Shown: one piece after another, positions 1 to 8,204 of the stretch | Layout of the letters: every line of letters starts with the position of its first letter | How positions within the stretch are numbered: the stretch's first letter is position 1 | From: Neisseriaceae bacterium | Lineage (GTDB): Bacteria > Pseudomonadota > Gammaproteobacteria > Burkholderiales > Neisseriaceae | NCBI GenBank assembly: GCA_016864895.1 | Contig: CP046107.1 | Coordinates: 1,309,741 to 1,373,740 of the forward strand | Reading direction: 5' to 3' | Length of the DNA stretch: 64,000 nt | The notes under the pieces: model-generated | What the model was told of the DNA's origin: nothing | Databases searched by the model: none | The model's input: only the letters and a program-made list of their open reading frames with translations | Program-made: the position numbers and the translations under genes

Positions 1-1
1 A

Positions 2-295
2 GAAATACCAGACACTGTTTACCAATTAGTTAAAAATAATCGTTCAGTTGTATTATTTTCAGATATATTATATGCACCAAATTGTATGTTGAATTTGGAG
101 GAATACGCTACAAGATTTTCTTGGTTAGGAAAATATATTGTGGTGCCTATTTTGAAAATGCAAAATGATAAAATAGTAAGTAAAGTTGAGTTGATTAGCA
201 ATGGCCAATCAGGTGGTGTTATCCAACTAAAACAAAAGACATTTTTCCCTTCTCTATTTAAGAAGCTTACTTATAAAGGCTTGTGGATTGACTGA
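2..295 (+). CDS. C-terminal part of an unrecognised protein (5' end outside window)
   Basis: The frame is open from the first bases of the window, so the gene starts upstream and only about 97 C-terminal residues are visible. An internal ATG at 86 is not a convincing start because the frame continues before it. The visible part is soluble-looking and mixed alpha/beta, with no membrane segment, and ends in Gly-Leu-Trp-Ile-Asp. The stop codon TGA overlaps the ATG of recJ by one base (TGATG), which indicates translational coupling and one transcription unit. I do not recognise the family and assign no function. Confidence 0.6.
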   Translation, partial: EIPDTVYQLVKNNRSVVLFSDILYAPNCMLNLEEYATRFSWLGKYIVVPILKMQNDKIVSKVELISNGQSGGVIQLKQKTFFPSLFKKLTYKGLWID

Positions 296-1998
296 TGATT
301 AGGAAAAGAAAAATAAACCTAGAATTAGAAAAAAAATTAGTTGAGGCAGGTCAATCTGCTTTAATAGCGCGTTTGTTAGCTGCTAGAAATATTTTGACAG
401 AAAAAGAAGTTGATCTAAAACTCGATTTACTACCTCATCCTGATTTATTAAAAAATATGCGAGAAGTAACTGCATTATTGGCAGATGCAATTATTCGACA
501 CAAAAAAATTGTTGTAGTGGGGGATTATGATGCAGATGGTGCTACTTCTTGTGCTGTGGCAATTAAAAGTATTAATGCACTGGGAGGAGTGGTTGATTTT
601 ATTGTGCCATCTAGAGAAAAAGATGGTTATGGGTTGTCTAATAATTTAGTTGATAGAGCAAAAGCAAAGCAAGCAGACATTATTATGACAGTAGATAATG
701 GTATTTCATCTATTAATAGTATTGCCTATGCACAAGATCAGGGTATAACAGTGGTAGTCACTGATCATCATTTACCAGGAGAAGAAGTGCCTAATTGTTT
801 GATTGTTAATCCTAATCAAAAAGATTGTTTATTTCCTTCTAAAAATTTAGCGGGGGTAGGGGTTGTTTTTTACGTGATGGTAGGTGTAAGAAGTCAATTA
901 GAGCAGTTGAATTATTTTGATAATCGGCAAAAACCTAACTTAGCACAATTTTTGGATTTAGTTGCTTTAGGTACTGTTGCGGATGTCGTTAAATTAGATC
1001 ATGTGAATCGTATTCTGATCAATCATGGTTTGCAACGAATTCGTACTAAAAGAAATTGTCTTGGTATTCAGGCTTTACTAGATGTGGCAGGGAAAAAAAA
1101 CAAGAAAATTCAAACCATGGATTTAGGATTTGTTCTTGGGCCAAGAATTAATGCAGCTGGAAGGATGGAAGATATTACTACTAGTATTAATTGTCTGTTA
1201 TCTGACGATTATCAAGAAGCTTATGAATATGCATTGCAATTAAACACGTTAAATCAACAGAGAAGGAACACTGAAAAAGAGATGCTTAAGATTACTGAAG
1301 AGGATTTGAATTCTAATGTACAAGGTGATCAAGTATCTATTGTTAAATATTCAGAAAATTTTCATCAAGGAGTGATTGGCCTTGTAGCAGGGAAATTAAA
1401 AGAAAAGTATCATTTACCAACTATTGTATTTGCCAAAGGAGAAGGGGATGAGCTCAAAGGTTCTGGACGTTCTATTGCAGGGTTTCATTTAAGAGATGCC
1501 TTGGCATTGGTTTCCAGAAAAGATCCGGGCTTGATTTTGAAATTTGGAGGGCATGCAATGGCTGCTGGATTGAGTATTCATATTGACCAGCTGACAAAAT
1601 TTGAGAATATATTTGAAGAGACGGTCAAAGAAATGTTAGATCCCAATTTGTTAAATAAGGTTTTTCTTACAGATGGTGCATTAGAAGTATCAGAATTAAA
1701 CTTACAAGTAGCTAAACAGTTGAATCAAATGGTTTGGGGGCAAGATTTTGAAGAACCTAGATTTTCGGATCATTTTGAAGTCATTAACCAGAAATTGGTT
1801 GGTAGTCAACACAGTCATTTAAAGGCTATTGTGAGGAAAGATAATCAAAATTTTGGGATTATGTTATTTAATTGTAAAGATTATTTGCCTCAAAAGGTTA
1901 ATTTGGTTTATCGTTTGGTGGTTAATGAATGGGGCCAAAATGAGGAATTACAGCTGTATATTGATTATTGGGAAAAAGTACTTGACGATAAAACATGA
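295..1998 (+). CDS. recJ: Single-stranded-DNA-specific exonuclease RecJ
   Basis: RecJ degrades single-stranded DNA 5' to 3' in RecF-pathway recombination, mismatch repair and base-excision repair, in the cytoplasm. The 567-residue length is normal for the family. The DHH phosphoesterase motifs are in order: DYDADG at about 77-82, VDNG near 133-136 and TDHH near 156-159. A DHHA1-type nucleic-acid-binding part follows, with GSGRS and GGHAMAAG in the second half. All metal-binding aspartates and histidines I expect are present, so the enzyme looks active. The start overlaps the stop of the preceding gene by one base. The 3' end contains a consensus promoter for the downstream tRNA gene. Confidence 0.96.
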   Translation: MIRKRKINLELEKKLVEAGQSALIARLLAARNILTEKEVDLKLDLLPHPDLLKNMREVTALLADAIIRHKKIVVVGDYDADGATSCAVAIKSINALGGVVDFIVPSREKDGYGLSNNLVDRAKAKQADIIMTVDNGISSINSIAYAQDQGITVVVTDHHLPGEEVPNCLIVNPNQKDCLFPSKNLAGVGVVFYVMVGVRSQLEQLNYFDNRQKPNLAQFLDLVALGTVADVVKLDHVNRILINHGLQRIRTKRNCLGIQALLDVAGKKNKKIQTMDLGFVLGPRINAAGRMEDITTSINCLLSDDYQEAYEYALQLNTLNQQRRNTEKEMLKITEEDLNSNVQGDQVSIVKYSENFHQGVIGLVAGKLKEKYHLPTIVFAKGEGDELKGSGRSIAGFHLRDALALVSRKDPGLILKFGGHAMAAGLSIHIDQLTKFENIFEETVKEMLDPNLLNKVFLTDGALEVSELNLQVAKQLNQMVWGQDFEEPRFSDHFEVINQKLVGSQHSHLKAIVRKDNQNFGIMLFNCKDYLPQKVNLVYRLVVNEWGQNEELQLYIDYWEKVLDDKT

Positions 1999-2011
1999 AA
2001 TATCTTATAAT
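1982..2011 (+). promoter_or_regulatory. Sigma-70 promoter for tRNA-Lys, inside the recJ 3' end
   Basis: TTGACG at 1982-1987 and TATAAT at 2006-2011 are separated by 18 bp. A start of transcription around 2018 falls just before the tRNA gene at 2024. The -35 box lies within the last codons of recJ. Confidence 0.7.
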
Positions 2012-2023
2012 CACTGTCTTTAT

Positions 2024-2099
2024 GGGTCGTTAGCTCAGGTGGTAGAGCAGCGGACTTTTAATCCGTTGGTCGAAGGTTCGAGTCCTTCACGACCCACCA
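2024..2099 (+). tRNA. tRNA-Lys (anticodon UUU)
   Basis: A full 76-nt cloverleaf can be folded. The acceptor strand GGGTCGT pairs with ACGACCC, followed by discriminator A and an encoded CCA (2097-2099). The anticodon arm is GCGGA-CTTTTAA-TCCGT, giving anticodon TTT. The T loop is GGTTCGAGTCC. The sequence is very close to the known bacterial tRNA-Lys. A transposon relic begins within a few tens of bases of its 3' end, so the gene is a plausible old integration site. Confidence 0.97.
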
Positions 2100-2114
2100 C
2101 GATATACTTTCTTT

Positions 2115-2930
2115 TTGGTGGATTTATTTCATTATTCTTTTGTAGGCTGGGTAAGATACCGTAATAGTCGTCATGTCATTGGTTCAATTAACAACGTTAC
2201 CATTAGTCACAAGTGTGGAAAGTGGTATGTTGCTATACAAACGGAATATGATGTTGAACCATCAATACCATTAGGTAATGAAGTGGGTATAGATATGGGG
2301 ATTACCCGTTTTGCAACCTTAAGTAACGGTCAATACTTTGAGCCTATCAATAGTTTTAAAACGGCACAACGTCAGTTAGCTAAGCTACAATGTCAAATGA
2401 GCCATAAGACGCCATTGAGTCACAACTGGAAAAAAGCAAAAAATAAAGTATCACGCTTACACTCGAGAATAGCCAATATTAGACGTCATTACCTTCATCA
2501 AATCTCTGCTCAAATTAGCAAAAACCACGCCATTGTGTATGTAGAAGATTTGCAGGTCGGTCACATGTCTAAGTCTGCAAAGGGGGATATGACTCATCCT
2601 GGTAAAAGAGTAAAGCAAAAATCGGGATTAAATCGTTCTATCCTAGATCAATCATGGTATGAATTTAGAAGGCAACTGGACTATAAACTGTTATGGCGAG
2701 GAGGTCATTTAGTAGCAGTGAATCCTAAGAATACCAGTCGTACTTGCCCAAAATACGGGCATATAAGTGCACAGAACCGTCAAACGCAATCAAACTTTGA
2801 ATGTGTTGCATGTGGATATAAATTAAATGCAGATGAGGTTGGAGCGATAAATATATTAAGGGCAGGACGTGCCCGGTTAGCCTGTGAAGTGAATGATGCA
2901 GTAAGGTCATCAGCAACAGGAACCCACTGA
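2115..2930 (+). pseudogene. tnpB: TnpB (RNA-guided nuclease family) fragment, N-terminus missing
   Basis: TnpB proteins are RNA-guided RuvC-type nucleases encoded by IS200/IS605 elements. This reading frame has 271 residues against roughly 370-400 for a whole protein; the first ~120 residues are absent and a TTG codon opens the frame. The RuvC residues remain: Asp in GIDMGI near 60, Glu in VYVEDL near 144 and Asp in NADEVGA near 240. The zinc ribbon is damaged: the usual CxxC reads C-P-K-Y at 211-214, while Cys230 and Cys233 remain. The truncation and the lost cysteine argue for a non-functional relic, although the frame itself has no internal stop. Confidence 0.8.
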
Positions 2931-2995
2931 AGTGAGTTAGCAATACTGCTAAACACCGTAGGAATCCCTGCCCTTTAGGGCGGGGAGGACGTCAA
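2780..2995 (+). ncRNA. Possible omega-RNA / right-end transcript of the tnpB remnant
   Basis: In IS200/IS605 elements the guide (omega) RNA overlaps the tnpB 3' end and ends at the right end. The stretch here keeps the strong terminal hairpin at 2966-2985 and the tail AGGACGTCAA. Expression is not shown by the sequence, and the boundary at about 2780 is only approximate. Confidence 0.4.
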
Positions 2996-2997
2996 AA

Positions 2998-3668
2998 AAA
3001 AAGATAGAAAAATTGCAATTAAAAATTGAACAATTAAAAGAAAGAATAGGGTTTAACAAATTAAAAGGGGAATTATATTTTTTATCGTTTATATTTTTTA
3101 TTTTAATTGCATTAGGCATATTAATATCAATTGATCGTCATAATTCAAAAGTTCCAGATGATATTTATATTGATGATGAGAGACATTTCTAGGTCATCCA
3201 AATGAAACGTATGAATTGAATGGTAATTTTAACATTAATAACCCAATTCATAGAAATATGATACAAGCACAATTAAAAGAATATGTAGGAGCGTTTTACA
3301 CGTATACAGGGAATCATATTGAAGATGAAGCATCAAAGAAAGTGTATTTGATGAGTGATTCTAATGCGTGGACTCAGTATAAAAATCTTTATAAAAAATT
3401 TTTAAAGGAATTTACCCGTAAAGATAAATACGGTTTAATGGCTAGAGTAAAAGATATTAATTTCATTGATGAAAATACCGCACAAATTCGTATATCTGCT
3501 ATTGTTTTACCCAAAGCACCCACAATTGAGGAATACAAAGAAATTGAGTCAGAGGAAACTTCTTTAGTTGAAATCAAATTTAAAATTTTAAATCTAACAA
3601 GGACAAAAAAAGAGAGAGAATACAATCCTATTCATCTAGTCATTACAGACCTCAAAGAACTGGATTAA
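2998..3668 (+). pseudogene. virB8: VirB8-like type IV secretion protein, 5'-truncated and frameshifted
   Basis: VirB8 is the inner-membrane, periplasm-facing assembly factor of type IV secretion systems. Frame 2998-3192 gives a charged coiled segment, one membrane helix (about 3070-3135) and a short periplasmic stretch, then stops at TAG 3190. The neighbouring frame continues without loss from about 3186 to 3668 as a typical VirB8 periplasmic domain (150 residues from a TTG at 3216). Adding one T in CATTTCTAG (3184-3192) would join them. The extreme N-terminus was cut away where the transposon right end meets the gene. The family call rests on architecture (short cytoplasmic part, single helix, NTF2-like domain) and sequence pattern, so it is moderately sure. 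Confidence 0.6.
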
Positions 3669-3670
3669 AA

Positions 3671-3898
3671 ATGATTAAAAAATTAATACTAATTTTTGTC
3701 TTATTTTTTTGTTTAAACACTCAATCTAATTGTGAAGCAATTAGGGACTTTGGGGAAAAGATTACTCAAAGAATAATGACTGGTTTAACTACAACAAAAA
3801 GAATTTTACCAATACATGTTTTATGTAAAAACAAATATTGTGTTATACGATTGAATCTTTATCAACTATTGATTTTCTTTAATTCAAATTATTATTGA
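3671..3898 (+). CDS. Small putative exported protein, possibly a remnant of a secretion-system gene
   Basis: The 75-residue product starts two bases after the VirB8-like frame. It has a clear signal-peptide-like N-terminus (Met-Ile-Lys-Lys, then a hydrophobic run ending near Cys21). The rest is short, with two cysteines near 52 and 57 and a hydrophobic tail. The position after virB8 would suit a virB9-type gene, but I see no VirB9 motif. The frame may be the signal peptide of a lost gene running into unrelated sequence. Function unknown. Confidence 0.35.
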   Translation: MIKKLILIFVLFFCLNTQSNCEAIRDFGEKITQRIMTGLTTTKRILPIHVLCKNKYCVIRLNLYQLLIFFNSNYY

Positions 3899-3994
3899 GA
3901 TTAATCATTAGTTAAGGTGCTATTCTGACAAATTATTTTATGCGTTCATATGAAATTATTAAATTGTATTGTGTGCACAAGGGAACTTTTGATA

Positions 3995-4000
3995 TATAAT
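3995..4000 (+). promoter_or_regulatory. Possible -10 box for the downstream membrane protein gene
   Basis: A perfect TATAAT lies about 50 bp before the ATG at 4049. No good -35 box is seen at 17 bp. It lies inside the longer possible reading frame starting at 3950, and so supports the ATG at 4049 as the true start. Confidence 0.35.
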
Positions 4001-4048
4001 GCATCTAACCTTGAACATAAATTAGTATCTGAACTGATGGGGGATCTT

Positions 4049-4450
4049 ATGGCAGAATATGATAATTATCAACAAGAATTAGAACCGGTTCGCGTCAATG
4101 ATGCAGAACAAGGAAAGAAGTATGCTTATGCTGTATATATTTTGTATCTTCTCAATGCGTTATTTATTGGGGTTCCAATCTTAACTTCTGTTGTTGGTCT
4201 TATTATCGCGTATTGTCAAAAAGATAGATATAAGGGAACCATTTACTATAGCCACTTTAATAATCAGGTTAAGCTATTTTTTTACGTACTAGGTTGGTCA
4301 ATTGTTTTTGTGCTTTTGTGTTTTGTTATGATTGGAGTGCCTTTGTTAATAGGTTTGTATGTGTGGCAATTATACCGAATTATCAGCGGGCTATTAAAGC
4401 TTTCTGCTAATGAAAGTTTGGATAAAACTTATTCAGTGAAAACATTGTGA
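4049..4450 (+). CDS. Small integral membrane protein, DUF4870-like
   Basis: The 133-residue product has three hydrophobic helices (about 28-52, 72-95 and 97-120) joined by a loop with Gly-Thr-Ile-Tyr-Tyr-Ser-His-Phe. This resembles the small membrane protein family common in beta- and gammaproteobacteria in which a Gly-Thr...His motif sits between helices. No biochemical function is established for it. I chose the ATG at 4049, preceded by GGGGGA at a 4-base gap. The frame is open back to an ATG at 3950, but that one has no ribosome binding site and a -10 box lies inside the extension. It stands alone, transcribed rightward. Confidence 0.65.
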   Translation: MAEYDNYQQELEPVRVNDAEQGKKYAYAVYILYLLNALFIGVPILTSVVGLIIAYCQKDRYKGTIYYSHFNNQVKLFFYVLGWSIVFVLLCFVMIGVPLLIGLYVWQLYRIISGLLKLSANESLDKTYSVKTL

Positions 4451-4523
4451 ATAGTCCATGCTAATTTTATAGGTTCTTTATCTCTTAATTTAGTAGATAA
4501 TACAAGTTTAATGTTATTGTTTA

Positions 4524-5198
4524 ATGATGAGAAAGAAAATAAAGTCTTTTGCTGCTAATTTTAATATAGCAAAAAGGGAACTCATTTTTAATGGTCGATT
4601 TAGTAACACTTTTCCTTGTATAGAAACAAAAAGGCTGACATTAAGACGACTTACCTATGCAGACGCACCTGCCTTATTTGAATATTTTTCGCAAGATGTG
4701 GTGACTGAATATTACGATTTGGCTCCTTTTCAATCTTTATCAGAGGCAGAAGATTTGATCCGAACGTGGAATACTGCCTATGATATACAAAGTGCTATTC
4801 GTTGGGGTATTGTTTTAAAAGAAAATAATCAGGTTATCGGTACTTGTGGGTATCATAATTTTAGAGAAAAACATGGTCGAGCAGAACTCGGCTATGAATT
4901 AAACCTGGACTATTGGCAACAAGGTTATATGACTGAGGCGATAATAGCAATACAGAAATATGGATTTAAAAAGTTAAGACTTCATCGCATAGAAGCCTTT
5001 ATTTTCCCTGATAACTTGGCCTCTAGAAAATTACTAGAAAAAGTGGGATTGCAATCAGAAGGTATTTTGCGGGATTATTTTTTTGAAAAAGGTCGTTTTA
5101 TTGATGGGGAAATATTCTCCATATTGATTCATGAGTGGAAAAAAAAATCAAATAGTATTTATTATAGCTTAAAAAATAAAGCTTTCCATTCTAAATAA
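4524..5198 (+). CDS. GNAT-family N-acetyltransferase, RimJ/RimL type
   Basis: This family transfers an acetyl group from acetyl-CoA to an amine; RimJ/RimL-like members act on protein N-termini, and related ones on antibiotics or metabolites. After about 30 residues of basic leader the domain starts with ETKRLTLRRLTYADAPALF. It holds the acetyl-CoA site near WQQGYMTEA (about 132-140) and the typical closing pattern NLASRKLLEKVGLQSEGILR. Length 224 is slightly long because of the leader; a later start is possible, since no clear ribosome binding site marks the ATG at 4524. The substrate cannot be told from sequence. It is a single gene with no operon partner. Confidence 0.85.
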   Translation: MMRKKIKSFAANFNIAKRELIFNGRFSNTFPCIETKRLTLRRLTYADAPALFEYFSQDVVTEYYDLAPFQSLSEAEDLIRTWNTAYDIQSAIRWGIVLKENNQVIGTCGYHNFREKHGRAELGYELNLDYWQQGYMTEAIIAIQKYGFKKLRLHRIEAFIFPDNLASRKLLEKVGLQSEGILRDYFFEKGRFIDGEIFSILIHEWKKKSNSIYYSLKNKAFHSK

Positions 5199-5261
5199 AT
5201 AGTATTTTATTATGGTAAATGGTTGTTTGCTTGTTTTGTAATGATCAATAGGGATGGTTTA

Positions 5262-5552
5262 ATTTAACAGACACTTTGGAATTATCCACCTAGGCTGATG
5301 CTATAGGTGGAAATGGATAGCAAGTATTTCAAAGAACTGCAATGGTCTTTTTTGTTTTTGAGATTATTTGTGTATTTGTTATAGTTAGCCTTGGCCAATA
5401 TCGCAGGGACTGCGATGTGTGTGAGTTATCCCTACAATAATACCATTAGGTGATGGTGCTGTAGCAAAAGGTATAGTATAGATGAAAATCTATATGAGTT
5501 GCACAAAGCTCACTCTATGGCGTTAGCTTAGAGGAAGTGGTTCACTAATGGT
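5262..5552 (+). repeat. Dispersed ~290-bp repeat, copy 1
   Basis: This stretch aligns over its whole length with 31042-31330, with scattered substitutions and small gaps. Shared blocks include GCCAATATCGCAGGGACT, AATAATACCATTAGG and AAAGGTATAG. Short frames are shared too, such as Leu-Ala-Leu-Ala-Asn-Ile-Ala-Gly-Thr and Ile-Ile-Pro-Leu-Gly, with partly silent differences. This hints at decayed coding DNA, but both copies carry stops and frame changes. The 5' part also holds the inverted repeat CCACCTA...TAGGTGG (5287-5310). Neither a known insertion sequence nor an RNA family was recognised. Confidence 0.7.
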
Positions 5553-6035
5553 TCTTTAGAATGTGAGAGTGTGAGTCGAAATATTTTGCACTAAAAGAAC
5601 AATCAAAATGAAAATTGGATAAAGACTTATTGTGTAGCAGAGGCTAAAGAGTATTCATTACTAGGCTATTATTGTTACATCCACCCCAGGGGTTATACCC
5701 ATGTAAACAATCTTGAATCAATACCATTCATTAATACATGTCTTATGCCAACCACAAGATTGATTGTAAAATTTATTCTTTCGGTCGGGTAGAGGTCTTT
5801 GCTAGCCTCAATTGATTCTTATTAGGGGGTTAAGGTACTAGTACTACCTAAGATATATCTTAGGTCAATTGGAAATGTTGCAACAGTTTAATTAAGGTAG
5901 TTATTTTCTTCATCTTAACCTAGATAAGTTTGGCGGGCTTTGTAATAGGTATTTTTTTCAACTGAAAAATAAAAAAATATTCAAGAGTGGTAATTTGGGG
6001 AGTCTAGAGCTTAGGAAGCCCTTTTCTTGAAATCG
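5553..6035. other. Gene-free stretch between the repeat and the autotransporter gene
   Basis: I see no open frame of useful length, RNA gene or clear terminator here. The first ~40 bases may extend the decayed frame of the repeat. Confidence 0.5.
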
Positions 6036-8204
6036 CTAGAAGTATCTTTTTAGACCCAATGATAGGTTAAATTTCTGTTTCCCTCTTTTAGAATATTGAA
6101 TACTAGAACCTACAATAAGTTGTGAATCATGATTGAATTTTTTATTTAAGCTACATTGAACTAAATACCAATTTTTATCACCCATTTGAACAGTCCTAAC
6201 AAAATTTCTGGGAGCAGATTTTAAACCAGAGGAAATTCTCTTTTTTTGATCTGAGAAATTATGTTTGGCTGAAATATCAACCCCGAAAGTGATATTATCT
6301 TGAATAGAGTGATATTGTAATCCTATAGAAATATAATTTTGATTCATTTTTAACGCACCAAATTTCATGGCGGTACTTCGATTGGATTTCTCTTGATATC
6401 CTTTATTTTTATAATGGTTGACAGAATAAGCAAGATAAGGAGAGATAAATTGTTTTTGATTAATTTCAAAGTCATACCCAGTTTTTATGTTGGTATGTAA
6501 TCCGCTAATAGAAACACTTCCTTCCTCTTTTCGATTAAATCCAGGGCTAAATTCAATAGTTCTTTCGATATTTTTTGCCTTTAGATAACTTTTTGCAATA
6601 TCAAAATTAAACCATAGGTTGTTATTGAAAGTAATTTGATAAAAAACATCTAAGGCAATACCGTGGGGACTAAATTGGTAGTTTTGATAGGGTCTTGCTT
6701 TACCGAATTCTATATTAAGGATAGCACCTAATATTTTGTCATTATCAATTACATTTACCCCGCCTAAGTTTAAATAATTAGAAGTATAACTTTTTGTTAT
6801 GACGCCTTGATGTGGAATAGTGATTTTTCCCAAAAATATGTTGTAATTTACAAAACTACTAAATCCAAGACTTAGATTCTCCCTATTAAATCTTAGAGGA
6901 TTAAGTTGGGAACTGATTAGTTGTAGACGAATGGCAGAACTATTTTCTGCATGTTTAATGAGTGAGCTAAAGAATACAGGAGCGCTTAATACAGAAAGAA
7001 TATAATTGCCTATCATTTGATGAGCGTAAGCACTTGGATGAACTAAATCTCCAAATAGATATTTCTGATCTTCATAAAAATAATGAGTGCCTACTTTGCA
7101 AATAGAATCAGGCAAAGCAGAGATGCCACTAGAACATTGTGGAATAGTTAAATTATCAATACCAAATTCTTCTGGTTTGTTAAAAATTTCTAACAATAGT
7201 GTTCTAAAATCTAAAAATACAATATTTTCTTGGGTTGAAAAATATTTATTTATTAAAGCATTAGAGTAATCTAAAGTGTATTGGCTGATTACATTAGCAA
7301 TATGTTCTTGAATCCTATTCCAAATTGGACTGATGATATAGCCAACAAAACTTTGATCATACATATGATTCCTAAAGTATTTAATATATTCTGCCCCATC
7401 CATCGTATTGGGCTTTTGATATTGCTGTGCTAACCGACGTAGTTTATAATCGGTCACCAGTCCTAGTTGATAAATAGTTTCACTAACTAATGGTCTATTG
7501 ATGAAATCTTGTATTAGTTCATATGTGCTGTTAACCCGCCAATGGGTATGATTACCTAGGAGGGTAGCGTCTATGTAAGATACGAGATCCCAACGTGGGA
7601 AAGTTCTTAAAGTAGGAAACAAAGGTGTTAAATCTATTTGTATTAAATTACTGGTGATGATAGTATTTTTACCGTTATTCCCCAGTTTGACTAGCATGTT
7701 TTTAGCGTATTCACTACGGATCTCAATCAGATTTTTAGAAAATTCCAATGTATCAAATTGAGGAAATGGAGCTACAACAAAATTACTCATAACAGCATCA
7801 TTGTTACCGATTGCCAAGTAATAAAGATTGTTTTCTCCTATTTGTGATTTTGGAAAATAATTTTGGTTTTCGTATAAACTGGATAGAGTAGCAAATGGCC
7901 ATATGGCTTGAGTGATTTGGCTAGTGCTTAAGGCGATGACCTTTCCCCCAGTTTTATAACCGGTTATGGGCTTTCCAAATAGTGACATACTAATGTAATA
8001 GCTTTGTGGTGGGAAAATGCCACCCCCAACGGCTTTAGTTGCTGGATTTGCATCATTCAAACTATCTCCAAAAACATAAAAGTCATTGTAACTACTATCT
8101 ACATATATACTAGCTTGGCTTGTTAAGTTTGCTAGTTCAAATATTAATACATCCATAAGGGCTGATTCCTTAAAGTAAATACCAGGAATAAGAAGATACA
8201 ACAC
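6036..8204 (-). CDS. GDSL-esterase autotransporter (EstA-like)
   Basis: The protein joins an N-terminal GDSL lipase/esterase passenger to a C-terminal outer-membrane beta-barrel, as in EstA-type autotransporters that display an esterase on the cell surface. Catalytic blocks are visible: FGDSLND near 45-51 (nucleophile Ser), AIGNND near 131-136 (oxyanion hole) and DLVHP near 386-390 (Asp and His of the triad). Residues from about 430 to 722 alternate in barrel fashion and end in Arg-Tyr-Phe, a normal terminal phenylalanine. Length 722 is slightly long for the family. The N-terminus is odd: the GTG start at 8204 and the ATG at 8156 (behind AAGGAA) both give weak signal peptides without a basic n-region. 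The export signal may be damaged or misassigned. Confidence 0.85.
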   Translation of the reverse strand: MLYLLIPGIYFKESALMDVLIFELANLTSQASIYVDSSYNDFYVFGDSLNDANPATKAVGGGIFPPQSYYISMSLFGKPITGYKTGGKVIALSTSQITQAIWPFATLSSLYENQNYFPKSQIGENNLYYLAIGNNDAVMSNFVVAPFPQFDTLEFSKNLIEIRSEYAKNMLVKLGNNGKNTIITSNLIQIDLTPLFPTLRTFPRWDLVSYIDATLLGNHTHWRVNSTYELIQDFINRPLVSETIYQLGLVTDYKLRRLAQQYQKPNTMDGAEYIKYFRNHMYDQSFVGYIISPIWNRIQEHIANVISQYTLDYSNALINKYFSTQENIVFLDFRTLLLEIFNKPEEFGIDNLTIPQCSSGISALPDSICKVGTHYFYEDQKYLFGDLVHPSAYAHQMIGNYILSVLSAPVFFSSLIKHAENSSAIRLQLISSQLNPLRFNRENLSLGFSSFVNYNIFLGKITIPHQGVITKSYTSNYLNLGGVNVIDNDKILGAILNIEFGKARPYQNYQFSPHGIALDVFYQITFNNNLWFNFDIAKSYLKAKNIERTIEFSPGFNRKEEGSVSISGLHTNIKTGYDFEINQKQFISPYLAYSVNHYKNKGYQEKSNRSTAMKFGALKMNQNYISIGLQYHSIQDNITFGVDISAKHNFSDQKKRISSGLKSAPRNFVRTVQMGDKNWYLVQCSLNKKFNHDSQLIVGSSIQYSKRGKQKFNLSLGLKRYF

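Larger units (their letters stand above)
2115..2995 (+). mobile_element. Remnant of an IS200/IS605-type element (tnpB 3' part plus right end)
   Basis: The block holds the C-terminal two thirds of a TnpB gene and then a right end with the family's typical hairpin, CCCTGCCCTTTAGGGCGGGG (2966-2985). It ends near GTCAA at about 2995. The left end, any tnpA and the N-terminal TnpB region are missing. Recognisable TnpB sequence starts about 45 bp after the tRNA-Lys 3' end. The right end abuts the first codons of a virB8-like fragment. The element cannot move by itself. Confidence 0.8.

Noticed and set aside
5673..5700. GC-richer block resembling sequence near 49848 in reverse orientation
   Set aside because: The match is under 20 bases with gaps and can be chance.
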